Positions 28,648 through 38,638 of a DNA stretch of 38,638 bases are shown here, piece after piece. Below the pieces are notes generated by a model, which had not been told where the DNA came from, ran no database searches, and saw nothing but the letters and a program-made list of their open reading frames with translations. Made by a program: the position numbers and the translations under genes. The stretch is from an uncultured Clostridium sp. Its GTDB lineage: Bacteria; Bacillota; Clostridia; TANB77; CAG-508. Within the stretch, counting starts at the first letter, position 1; the number at the start of each line of letters is the position of its first letter. Location: NCBI GenBank assembly GCA_947388675.1, contig CANDRW010000017.1, forward strand, positions 1 to 38,638, read 5' to 3'.

Positions 28648-30357
28648 ATGATGGAAATGATATTTGTCTTAATTTATTTAATATTATTAATAGGAACTAT
28701 AATAGTTCCTATTAATAATATTAGAAGTAATTTTTTATATAGAAGTATTTTAGGAATAATTATGATTTTTGGTATCAATATCATTATTTCAATTATTACT
28801 TATGTAATAGGAATTAAATGCTCAATAGAACTTTTAAGTGTTATATATTTTTTTCTATTAATTCCTATTATATATAAAATTTTAAAAGAAAAAAGAATAC
28901 AATTACTGTATATATCAGCAAAAGATATTATATTTGGAGTATTTTGTGGTATTCTAATTATTATGGTTATGATTAAGCAGTATGGAATGCCATTAAGCAT
29001 AAAGTATGAAACAACGGATGCATCGACCCATTTTTCAGCGGCTATTTCTTTTATGCATGATAAAACCCTATTATTAAAAGACGATAGTAAACTAAATGAA
29101 AAATTTGAATTTAATAATTTGATGTTTGGAAGTTATGTAAATACAGGTATATTCATATCTATTTTTAAAAGCTTTTTACCAGAAATTGAGTTATATAAAT
29201 TATATATTATCTTTGATATGATTATTTTATGGCTATCTGTATTAATATTTTATATTACATTAAATAATAAAGATGTTTTAAGGCGAAAAATAGTAATATG
29301 GATTTTTAGTCTTATTTATATTTTATCTTATCCATTAAATAGTGTATTAATGGGAAGTGCCTATTTAACTTTATCATTATTATTGGTTACTACAATTTTA
29401 TTTGTATTTATCAATAGGCAAAAAATGAAGTCATCATTGTTTTATTCTATATTATTTGTGCTGAATACAGCATTAATTAATACTTATATGTTATTTGCGA
29501 TTATAGTTTTTATATCTGAAATAATATATGTAGGTTTTAAATTAAAGAAAATAAAACCATGTATCCTTATAATTCTTCCAGTATTTTCAATACTATTATA
29601 TGCTAGCAATATTTCAGAAAAATTACAAATAATACAAGAAGAAGGTCCAATGTACAAAAATTATTATTCTAATTTTATTATATTTGTTCCATTGATATTA
29701 ATAAAATTTTATAATGATATAAAACATAAAGAATTTTTTAACATTGAAAATGTTTTTATTTTAGTAAATTTGATAACGATAATATGTACATATATATTGA
29801 AACAAAATGGCATAATCTCTTCTTATTATTGTTTAAAATATTATTATATATTATGGATATTCACTATATTCATAACATGTGAAATGCTCTTGAAATTATC
29901 TAGTTATAGATTAAGTTTAGGCATATTATCTGCTATCGTAATATTCATGACAATATCTATCTTTAATTTAGATTATACTTATAGTGAAGATGAGTTATCA
30001 AAAGATATTACGAAAGAAAATATTTTTTCCATAGGAGATGGAATTAAAAATAATATTAATATTATATTAAATAAAAAGTGTATATTGAATGAAGAAGAAT
30101 TAGAAATAATTAATAAAGCGAATGAGATGGACATAGATGAATTTTGTATTTTAGGTGGAGAAGGACAAATCAGATGGGTGTATGCTATATTAAATAAATA
30201 TATAGATAGTAATATTAATGTAGAAGATTTAGATTATAAATATTTGATTTGCTTTAAAAGAGCTACGTATATGCATCAAAATGTACAAGAATTAAAAGAA
30301 AAGTATGAATTTATTTATGAAAATAAGTATGGAGGTATTATGAAAATATATGAATAA
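28648..30357 (+). CDS. Polytopic membrane protein, possibly GT-C-like
   Basis: Many TM segments with a conserved-looking KYETTDASTHFSAAISFMHD loop. Confidence 0.5.
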   Translation: MMEMIFVLIYLILLIGTIIVPINNIRSNFLYRSILGIIMIFGINIIISIITYVIGIKCSIELLSVIYFFLLIPIIYKILKEKRIQLLYISAKDIIFGVFCGILIIMVMIKQYGMPLSIKYETTDASTHFSAAISFMHDKTLLLKDDSKLNEKFEFNNLMFGSYVNTGIFISIFKSFLPEIELYKLYIIFDMIILWLSVLIFYITLNNKDVLRRKIVIWIFSLIYILSYPLNSVLMGSAYLTLSLLLVTTILFVFINRQKMKSSLFYSILFVLNTALINTYMLFAIIVFISEIIYVGFKLKKIKPCILIILPVFSILLYASNISEKLQIIQEEGPMYKNYYSNFIIFVPLILIKFYNDIKHKEFFNIENVFILVNLITIICTYILKQNGIISSYYCLKYYYILWIFTIFITCEMLLKLSSYRLSLGILSAIVIFMTISIFNLDYTYSEDELSKDITKENIFSIGDGIKNNINIILNKKCILNEEELEIINKANEMDIDEFCILGGEGQIRWVYAILNKYIDSNINVEDLDYKYLICFKRATYMHQNVQELKEKYEFIYENKYGGIMKIYE

Positions 30358-31492
30358 ATTTATTATAAGCTTATTAACTATTTTAATATCTAGTATATCA
30401 TTACCGAATTTTAATAATGAGCTAATGGAAAAAAATAAAACACTAAATGGAGAAGTGCCAAGCTATTGTAATCCAATTATTCCAAAGGGATTTAAAATAT
30501 CTGACGAAGGAGCCAGCTGGGAATATGCAAATGATAAAGTAGAAGGTTGGAATGAAGGTTTAGTAATTGAAGACATCAATGGTAATCAATTTGTATGGGT
30601 GCCAGTTAAAGATGGAATAGGTGAAGATGGTAAATATGCTGATAATAATGAAGTAAAATATAAAAAATGGTATATAGATGAAAAGAAGGATCTTGTAGAT
30701 GAAAAAACGAAAAGGGAATTAGAAGAGTTACTGAAAAGAGATATTACGGGAGATTTAATAACAGATGAACAAATAGTAGAGGACAAGCTTCCACAAGAGG
30801 TTATAAGTGAACAAGAACAAATTATAAAATATGGAGGATTTTATATTGCTAGGTATGAGGCAGGAATAGAAAAGAGTATATTACAAGAGCTTTATTGTTT
30901 AGCTGAGAATGATGATGAAATTACTGTTGACGAGCGAAATAATACTATATCATATAAGCCAGTTAGTAAAGAAAATGTGCAAATATGGAACTTTATAGAA
31001 TATTCAAATGCAAAAAGAGTTGCTGAAAATATGTATCATAATGAAGAAGTAAAAAGTGGCTTAATGACAGGGAGACAATTTGATACTATAATGAGATGGG
31101 CGGTTAATAATCATTATAATTTAGAAGATACAACAACTTGGGGAAACTTTTTGGATACCTATCATAATAATTATAGGTACAGTTATGCTTCATATTTAAG
31201 AAAAAAGTCTCAAGACTGGAAATTAAAGGGCTATGGAAATAAAGATAAAAATAATATTATATTTACTAGTAGTGGAGGTTTAGAAATTGCCAAAATGAAT
31301 TATATATATGACATTGCTGGAAATGTATTTGAATTTACCACTGATTTATATGAAGGAGAAATTAGTTTAGTAAGAGGAGGCTGTGCAGCATATTCAGGGA
31401 AGAAAGATTCTCCACATCCAGTTATAGCAACCAGTATGGGAGATTCGCTACATTATGCTATTGGGTTTAGAGTGGTATTGTATGTAAACTAA
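30350..31492 (+). CDS. Secreted FGE-sulfatase/SUMF1-like (C-type-lectin-fold) protein
   Basis: N-terminal signal, GGFYIARYEAGIE, SGLMTGRQFDTIMRWAVNN, YDIAGNVFEFTTD, VRGGCAAYSG, YAIGFRVVLYV. Confidence 0.7.
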   Translation: MNKFIISLLTILISSISLPNFNNELMEKNKTLNGEVPSYCNPIIPKGFKISDEGASWEYANDKVEGWNEGLVIEDINGNQFVWVPVKDGIGEDGKYADNNEVKYKKWYIDEKKDLVDEKTKRELEELLKRDITGDLITDEQIVEDKLPQEVISEQEQIIKYGGFYIARYEAGIEKSILQELYCLAENDDEITVDERNNTISYKPVSKENVQIWNFIEYSNAKRVAENMYHNEEVKSGLMTGRQFDTIMRWAVNNHYNLEDTTTWGNFLDTYHNNYRYSYASYLRKKSQDWKLKGYGNKDKNNIIFTSSGGLEIAKMNYIYDIAGNVFEFTTDLYEGEISLVRGGCAAYSGKKDSPHPVIATSMGDSLHYAIGFRVVLYVN

Positions 31493-31500
31493 GCTACTTT

Positions 31501-31587
31501 TTGCAAAAGCTGGAAGAATCCTATAACTTGGGAAAAGACCTGAAACTGACCATTGAAGGAACCGAATTTACACTTGAATTAGTATAA
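31501..31587 (+). pseudogene. Short C-terminal gene remnant of unknown family
   Basis: LQKLEESYNLGKDLKLTIEGTEFTLELV* with CTG/GAC/ACC codons unlike the surrounding AT-rich codon use. Confidence 0.35.
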
Positions 31588-31592
31588 AAAAT

Positions 31593-31627
31593 GCAAAAGG
31601 CGGTTACATTGTAACTGCCTTTTGTGA
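31593..31627. terminator. Rho-independent terminator
   Basis: GCAAAAGGCGGTTACATTGTAACTGCCTTTTGT inverted repeat. Confidence 0.6.
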
Positions 31628-31755
31628 TATAATTATTGCAAATAACCAACATATTACATTGACATTCATAGGATAGAAAGATAAAATAGGAGAAGTTAAA
31701 AAATGAAGACATTGAAAAATTAATGTATCAAGTCAATTATATAGAAACGAATTAG

Positions 31756-32892
<1,137 letters not shown>

Positions 32893-32893
32893 A

Positions 32894-33009
32894 ATGTCGC
32901 ACGTAGGGACAGATGTCGCACAAACTATACATTTCACTGCGTTACATCGCATAAATCATCTGTAGTTGGCTTCGCTTCACACAGCTGACTTAACGTCCCT
33001 TATGCGACA
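32894..33009. repeat. Palindromic intergenic element H
   Basis: TGTCGCACGTAGGGAC (32895-32910) against GTCCCTTATGCGACA (32995-33009); core contains GGCTTCGCTTC. Confidence 0.55.
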
Positions 33010-33024
33010 AAATAGGAGGAAAAC

Positions 33025-34587
33025 ATGAATGATTTAATTGGCAATAACTATGAGCAAAGTAATGACCAACTAAAAGCAAAAAAATGGATGAAGATAATAG
33101 GCGTTATTTTAGTACTACTATTTTTGGTTTGCATTGGCTTAATTGCTTTTATGTATTATTGGGATTCAACACAATTAAAAATCACAATAGATGGAAAAGA
33201 AAATGCCAATGTAGAAAGTATTTTGCTAATACAAGATGGACAGGTTTATCTACCAATTCGAGCGTTTGCAGAATTCGTAGGGTATGAGTCATATAGTGGG
33301 GATTATAAGCAATATGCAGAGGATAACACAAAATGCTATGTGCAATGTACTAATGAAATAGCATCTTTTACGATGAATTCAGACAAAATATATAAGCTTT
33401 TAACGAATGGAAATGATTATGAATATTTTACAATTAATGAGCCAGTTAAGATGATAAATGGTGTACTATATACAACAAAAGAAGGCGCTGAAAGGGCATT
33501 TAATATTATATTTAATTATAATCAAGAACAAAATAGAATTACAGTTTATACATTACCATATTTAGTAACACAATATGCAGCAAAATTTAAAGATTCAGCT
33601 ATTGCAGGAGATGGCACGAATTTCAGTAATCAAAAAGCATTGCTAGATGATAGGTTAATTGTAAGAAATACAGAGAATTATTATGGGGTATCTGATTTAT
33701 CTGGGAATGAAATACTAGGAACCAAATATACTAGTATCCAATATGTAGAGAGTACAAGAGAATTTATTGTAACAACAGCAGAAGGCAAAATGGGAATTAT
33801 GTCTTATGATGCTACTACCAAGATTAGCCCAGATTATGACCAAATTAAACAAATTGATAAAGATGCAGGGCTATATTTAGTAACAAATAGTAATAAGCAA
33901 GGTGTTATTAATAACTCTGGAAGCATTATTGTTCATTTAGAATATGACCAAATTGGAGTAGATGCTAATAGATTTAATAGTAATAATATTAAAAATCAAT
34001 ACCTATTATATGATAATTGTATTCCAGTTAAAAAAGGTAACCTATGGGGCATTTTTGACAAAACTGGTAGACAGATTTTACCAATAGAATATGAAGATTT
34101 AGGCTGTATCGCAGGAGCAGGAAATTCTACAATCCAAACTGCTAATAACATTTTACTAATCCCAGATTATAAAGGAATTGTAGTAAAAAAAGATAATTTA
34201 TATGGTGTAAAAGACTTTGAGGGAAAAGATTTGATACCAATTGCTCTAAAGACAGTTTATTCTACTACTTCTGCAGGAGAAGAAACTTATTACATGATAT
34301 ACAATGATCAAGTTATGAATGTAATTACATATATTCAAACATATGTAGTAAAAGACACAAATCAGTCAAATACAAATAACCAAAATACTAACAATGTAGA
34401 TAATAATGATATTACAAACAATACAGTAGTAAATGATACTACTAACAATGAAAATAATAACGCAATAGGAACCAACAACACACAGGCAACAAATGCGAAT
34501 GTAGTAAATGAAAACTCACAGACAATAGGTGAGAATAATTCTGTACCCAATGAGAATTTGCAAGGAAATGTAGTAGGAACTAATTAA
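33025..34587 (+). CDS. Membrane-anchored protein with amine-oxidase-N-like domain, WG-type repeats and Asn/Thr-rich tail
   Basis: N-terminal TM; VYLPIRAFAEFVGY; repeats YYGVSDLSGNEIL, KQGVINNSGSIIV, LWGIFDKTGRQILPIEYEDL, LYGVKDFEGKDLIPI; N/T-rich C-terminus. Confidence 0.7.
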   Translation: MNDLIGNNYEQSNDQLKAKKWMKIIGVILVLLFLVCIGLIAFMYYWDSTQLKITIDGKENANVESILLIQDGQVYLPIRAFAEFVGYESYSGDYKQYAEDNTKCYVQCTNEIASFTMNSDKIYKLLTNGNDYEYFTINEPVKMINGVLYTTKEGAERAFNIIFNYNQEQNRITVYTLPYLVTQYAAKFKDSAIAGDGTNFSNQKALLDDRLIVRNTENYYGVSDLSGNEILGTKYTSIQYVESTREFIVTTAEGKMGIMSYDATTKISPDYDQIKQIDKDAGLYLVTNSNKQGVINNSGSIIVHLEYDQIGVDANRFNSNNIKNQYLLYDNCIPVKKGNLWGIFDKTGRQILPIEYEDLGCIAGAGNSTIQTANNILLIPDYKGIVVKKDNLYGVKDFEGKDLIPIALKTVYSTTSAGEETYYMIYNDQVMNVITYIQTYVVKDTNQSNTNNQNTNNVDNNDITNNTVVNDTTNNENNNAIGTNNTQATNANVVNENSQTIGENNSVPNENLQGNVVGTN

Positions 34588-34689
34588 TCACTAGATAGCA
34601 CAGTAGCTACACAACAATAATATAATACTTCTAAACTCCTTTTAGTAAGCATACAATAAAACAAAAGCTTATTTAAGAGGAGTTTTTGT

Positions 34690-35118
34690 ATGGAAAAAGA
34701 AAATATTTTGAAAGCTAATATTACAACAGAAGAAAGTGAAATAAAAAAGAAGGCGATGGCTGTTATAAAAGGATGTTTATTTGCCATGATATTTTCTGTT
34801 ATTTTACTTACAATTTATGCCTTATTACTAGCCAATACTGCCATTGCAGAAAATACAATGATGCCAGTAGTATTAACTATTACAGGAATTAGTATTTTAA
34901 TTGGTGGAACAATTAGTAGTAGAAAAATGAAGAAGAATGGACTAATTTATGGAGGAATTGTTGGTTTAGTTTACGTTTTAACTCTGTATTTAGCTTCTAG
35001 TGTTTCAATGGTAGGTTTTTCGCTATCAACCAATTCTTTTATTATGTTAGGAGTAGGAGTGATAACAGGTATTATAGGAGGAATTATTGGAGTGAATATG
35101 TCAGTAAGGAGAAAATAG
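34690..35118 (+). CDS. TIGR04086-like small membrane protein
   Basis: Four-TM protein (AVIKGCLFAMIFSVILLTIYALLL...GLIYGGIVGLVYVLTLYL) in a tgt-secDF neighbourhood. Confidence 0.6.
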   Translation: MEKENILKANITTEESEIKKKAMAVIKGCLFAMIFSVILLTIYALLLANTAIAENTMMPVVLTITGISILIGGTISSRKMKKNGLIYGGIVGLVYVLTLYLASSVSMVGFSLSTNSFIMLGVGVITGIIGGIIGVNMSVRRK

Positions 35119-35173
35119 AAAAAAGTAGCAACTATTTTTATGAAGAAATTCTGGAAAATAGTTGCTATTTTTT
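35119..35173 (+). terminator. Rho-independent terminator
   Basis: AGTAGCAACTATTTT...AAAATAGTTGCTATTTTTT. Confidence 0.75.
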
Positions 35174-35221
35174 ATGTTTTAGGGTAATATATACATTAGA
35201 AAAAACATAGGAGGAAGAAAT

Positions 35222-35881
35222 TTGATAACATTAGAAGATGTAAAGCAAAATGAAGAAGTAAAAGAATTAATTTTAAGTTCACAAAAACAATTAAATGCAT
35301 TAGGTTATACGGAACATTCTATAAGACATATTAGTATTGTATCTGAGCGTGCAGGAGAAGTTTTGAGAACTTTGGATTATCCAGAAGAAAGAATAGAACT
35401 TGCAAAAATTGCAGGATATATGCATGATATTGGAAATTGTGTTAATCGTACAGACCATGCACATTCAGGAGCAATACTTGCCTACCAGATTTTAAAAGAT
35501 ATGGGCATGGAAGCACATCATCGTACAGAGATTATGATGGCAATTGGAAATCATGATGAACAAACAGGAACAGCTGTTAGCGATATTTCAGCAGCATTAA
35601 TTTTAGCAGATAAATCAGATGTACATCGTGATAGAGTAGTAAACACAAATATTTCTACCTTTGATAAACACGATAAAGTGAATTATGCAGTAACTAATGC
35701 AAATTTTATTATGAATAGAGAAGAAAAAAAGGTTATTTTAGACTTGAAAATTGATACTGAAATATCACCAGTATTAGATTACTTTGAAATATTTATGGAT
35801 AGAACTATGATGAGCAAATATGCAGCAAAGTATTTAGGTATATGGTTTGAGTTAATTATTAATGATACAAAATTATTATAA
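35222..35881 (+). CDS. HD-domain phosphohydrolase
   Basis: HSIRHISIVSERAGE...IAGYMHDIGN...HAHSGAILAYQIL...ADKSDVHRDRV; TTG start with AGGAGG RBS. Confidence 0.85.
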   Translation: MITLEDVKQNEEVKELILSSQKQLNALGYTEHSIRHISIVSERAGEVLRTLDYPEERIELAKIAGYMHDIGNCVNRTDHAHSGAILAYQILKDMGMEAHHRTEIMMAIGNHDEQTGTAVSDISAALILADKSDVHRDRVVNTNISTFDKHDKVNYAVTNANFIMNREEKKVILDLKIDTEISPVLDYFEIFMDRTMMSKYAAKYLGIWFELIINDTKLL

Positions 35882-35901
35882 ATAATTGGGAGGAAAGAAA
35901 A

Positions 35902-37257
35902 GTGAAAATAGAGGAAAAATTAAAAGTAACATTAGTCATTTTAGTGATAATATTAATTTCACTAATTTCATTTGGTGGAATTTATGTTCAAAAAATGAAA
36001 TTTGTAGAGAATATGATTCCAGACTATCAATTAGGAATGGATTTAGGAGGAAGTAGATTATTAACATTAGGAGCTGATACTTCTAAAAATACAGTTATTT
36101 ATGATAAGGATGGAAATGTAGTTACTAAAGAAGGAGAAGGGACTACTAAAAAGGAAGAACCAGTCAATCCAGAAGATACTCTAACAGAAGAGAATTATAA
36201 TGCAGTAAAGAAAATTGTTCAAAAAAGATTAGATATGATGAATGTATCTGATTATACAATTAGACAAAATGAAAAAACTGGTGAACTATATGTGCAAATT
36301 CCAGAAAACTCCAATACAGATTTAATAGCGCAATATATGGCAATTAAAGGAAAATTCACAGTACAAAATGAAAATAAAGAAGTGTTGTTAGATAATAGTC
36401 ATGTAAAAAAAGCAGAAGTTAGATATAGTTCAGGAACCACTGGAACCACTGTATTTTTAACTATTCAATTAAATAAAGAAGGAGCACAAATTTTCCAAGA
36501 TATTACAAAAACTTATGTAACATCAACCGATGAAGAGGGAAAGGACAATTCTAAAAAGATTACTATGAAAATAGATGATTCTACTTTATTAGAAACAGCA
36601 TTTGATAATGAAGTTTCTAATGGAATGATTCAAATGTCCATTGGTACTGCTAGCACAGACAGTAGCACTTTAGAGGGATATGTAAGAGAAGCATCTAATA
36701 TTACTGTATTATTAAATAGTGGAGAGTTACCACTTACTTATACAAATTCAGAAAATAGATATGTAATGTCAGACTTGACGCAAGAAATGTTTTATATTCC
36801 TGTAGCAGTAATTGGAGTAGTGTTATTAATTGGATTAATTTTCTTAATCATAAAATACAAAAAGAATGGTTTATTAAGTGCTATTTCTTTAATTGGATAT
36901 ATTGCAGTATTATTACTAGTGTTACGTTATACCAATGTTATGCTAACAATGGAAGGTATGATAGCAATTGTAATTACAGTTGTATTAGATTACATCTTTA
37001 CCATTTATTTATTAAACTTAATCAAGCATCAAGATAGTAAAACTCTAGCAGAAGCATCTACAACATTTAAAGAAGCATTAATCAAAACACTATTTATTTT
37101 CATTCCAGTAGCAGTTACAGCAGTTGTATTATGTTTTGCTGGTTGGCTTCCAATTTATAGTTTTGGAATGGTAGCTTTTTGGGGATTATTATTAATTGTA
37201 CTATATAACCTAATTATAACAAGAACTTTAGTTGTAGATACTAAAAAAGCGAACTAA
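35902..37257 (+). CDS. secD: Protein translocase subunit SecD
   Basis: DYQLGMDLGGSRLLTLGAD, KKIVQKRLDMMNVSDYTIR, ~5 C-terminal TMs, followed by SecF-like ORF. Confidence 0.85.
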   Translation: MKIEEKLKVTLVILVIILISLISFGGIYVQKMKFVENMIPDYQLGMDLGGSRLLTLGADTSKNTVIYDKDGNVVTKEGEGTTKKEEPVNPEDTLTEENYNAVKKIVQKRLDMMNVSDYTIRQNEKTGELYVQIPENSNTDLIAQYMAIKGKFTVQNENKEVLLDNSHVKKAEVRYSSGTTGTTVFLTIQLNKEGAQIFQDITKTYVTSTDEEGKDNSKKITMKIDDSTLLETAFDNEVSNGMIQMSIGTASTDSSTLEGYVREASNITVLLNSGELPLTYTNSENRYVMSDLTQEMFYIPVAVIGVVLLIGLIFLIIKYKKNGLLSAISLIGYIAVLLLVLRYTNVMLTMEGMIAIVITVVLDYIFTIYLLNLIKHQDSKTLAEASTTFKEALIKTLFIFIPVAVTAVVLCFAGWLPIYSFGMVAFWGLLLIVLYNLIITRTLVVDTKKAN

Positions 37258-37277
37258 CATAGAAAAGAGGGAAAAAA

Positions 37278-37928
37278 ATGAACAAAAAAATATTTTATGC
37301 TATTTTAATATGCCTTATCATTGCAGGGGCAATTGTTATTGCTACAGTAGGACTTAAAACAGACATTACGTATAGTAAAAATCTAAGACTGGATGTATAC
37401 CTAGGAAATGAATATACAAGAGAAGAGGTAGAAACAATTGCAAAAGAAGTATTTGGAAATGAAAGAATGTTAGTGCAACAAGTAGAATATTATGGAGATA
37501 TGTTTTCTATTACAATGTCACAAGAAGTAGAAGAATTAGATACTAAAATAGAGCAATTAACAAATAAATTAAACGAAAAACTAAAATTAGAACTAAAGGC
37601 GGAAAATATTACAAAGGTGTACCAACCACATATTAGATTGTCTAGTGTATTAAGACCATATTTATTACCATTAGCAATTAGCATGATAGTTATCTTAGTA
37701 TATGTATTAATTCGCTTTAGAAAAATTGGAGTGTGGAAAACTTTAGCTTTATATGTACTAACAGTACTAGCTAGCGAGCTACTATATTTAAGCATTTTAG
37801 CAATTTGTAGAGTTCCAATTAATCGTTTAGTAACACCAATCGGTTTAGCTATTTATGTAGTTGTGATTACGGTTATTACTGCCAGACAGGAAAAGAAATT
37901 AACGGTCTACCAAGAAGAAAATAAGTAA
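37278..37928 (+). CDS. secF: Short SecF-like translocase subunit
   Basis: Follows secD; N-terminal TM, periplasmic-type region, then only ~3 C-terminal TMs (216 aa). Confidence 0.65.
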   Translation: MNKKIFYAILICLIIAGAIVIATVGLKTDITYSKNLRLDVYLGNEYTREEVETIAKEVFGNERMLVQQVEYYGDMFSITMSQEVEELDTKIEQLTNKLNEKLKLELKAENITKVYQPHIRLSSVLRPYLLPLAISMIVILVYVLIRFRKIGVWKTLALYVLTVLASELLYLSILAICRVPINRLVTPIGLAIYVVVITVITARQEKKLTVYQEENK

Positions 37929-37935
37929 ACAAAAG

Positions 37936-38037
37936 CGTATTAACAAATTCTAAATAACAAAGTCATTAAGAATTTGTAATATCCGCAATAACTATCTTCT
38001 ATGTCAATTACACGCTTACGCGAGTAATTTCCTAGAA
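37936..38037 (-). repeat. Dispersed structured repeat, copy 3 (reverse orientation)
   Basis: Reverse complement TTCTAGGAAATTACTCGCGTAAGCGTGTAATTGACATAGAA...TTATTGCGGATATTACAAATTCTTAA...TTTAGAATTTGTTAATACG matches 18482-18577. Confidence 0.75.
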
Positions 38038-38065
38038 TATAAAAAATAAACAAAAAATCGACAAT

Positions 38066-38098
38066 ACTCATATAATATAATGAGTATTGTTTTTTTGT
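38066..38098 (+). terminator. Rho-independent terminator
   Basis: CAATACTCAT-ATAATATA-ATGAGTATTGTTTTTTT. Confidence 0.8.
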
Positions 38099-38157
38099 TA
38101 TAAAATTTTAGTATAAAAAAAGAATACTTGAAAATAATAAAGAAGGAAAGTGAAAAA

Positions 38158-38496
38158 ATGTTAGAAAGGATAAAAAGAATTTTTTATAGAAGTATGGACC
38201 ATCAAGAAATAAGTTATTGTCAAGCGAAGAAAATGTTAATTGAAAAACCAAATACTATTTTATTAGATGTAAGAAGCAAACAAGAATATGAAGAAGGTCA
38301 TCTTTCTGGCAGTATTCCTCTTTGCCTATACGATATATGCAAACAAGCAAATCAAATACTTCCTGATAAAGAGCAAACGATTATTACTTATTGTTCTTCT
38401 GGAAGCAGAAGTAAAGAAGCGCAAGAAATGTTAGAAACAATGGGATATGAAAATGTATATAACTTGAAAGGTGGACTAGATAATATTAACAGTTAG
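38158..38496 (+). CDS. Rhodanese-like domain protein
   Basis: ILLDVRSKQEYEEGHLSGSIPL, IITYCSSGSRSKEAQEMLETMGYENVYNLKGGL. Confidence 0.9.
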   Translation: MLERIKRIFYRSMDHQEISYCQAKKMLIEKPNTILLDVRSKQEYEEGHLSGSIPLCLYDICKQANQILPDKEQTIITYCSSGSRSKEAQEMLETMGYENVYNLKGGLDNINS

Positions 38497-38638
38497 TGAA
38501 ATAGAAAAAGAAAGACTTTCAATTTATGAATAGAACATGTTACCGTTTGAAGCTAGTAAGAATAAAATATGGAAGACATATTAGAAAGACCAACTATAAA
38601 AAGTCAATAGATTTTTGAAAAAATTTTAAAAAAGTTTT

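Noticed and set aside
30350-31492. FGE-like lectin-fold protein as a diversity-generating retroelement target
   Set aside because: No reverse transcriptase, template repeat or accessory gene is visible in the window.

Overview
The window is a low-GC, clostridia-like chromosomal segment; the taxonomic assignment is inferred from gene content and base composition. Almost all genes are on the + strand. Recognisable housekeeping genes: splB, nrdD/nrdG, lysS, tsaD, tig-clpP-clpX, a T-box-controlled ileS, queA, tgt, secD and a short secF. Accessory content: a Crp/Fnr-family regulator with matching palindromes, a cassette of two P-loop genes flanking an HD hydrolase and a MATE-like transporter, a secreted HExxH protein, and a ~6.9 kb block between queA and tgt. 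That block encodes a pilin-signal/repeat/C-terminal Hint-domain protein, a papain-like protease homologue, an FxLYD-like protein, a polytopic membrane protein and an FGE-sulfatase-like protein. The best candidates for undescribed biology are: (1) the Hint-domain surface protein block between queA and tgt; (2) a promoter-to-terminator ~155 nt candidate sRNA made of three tandem hairpin units with compensatory stem changes; (3) intergenic palindromic elements with locus-specific matched arms and a partly shared GC-richer core; (4) a second ~100 bp dispersed repeat family with covarying stems. All family calls come from reading motifs by eye; no database search was run.
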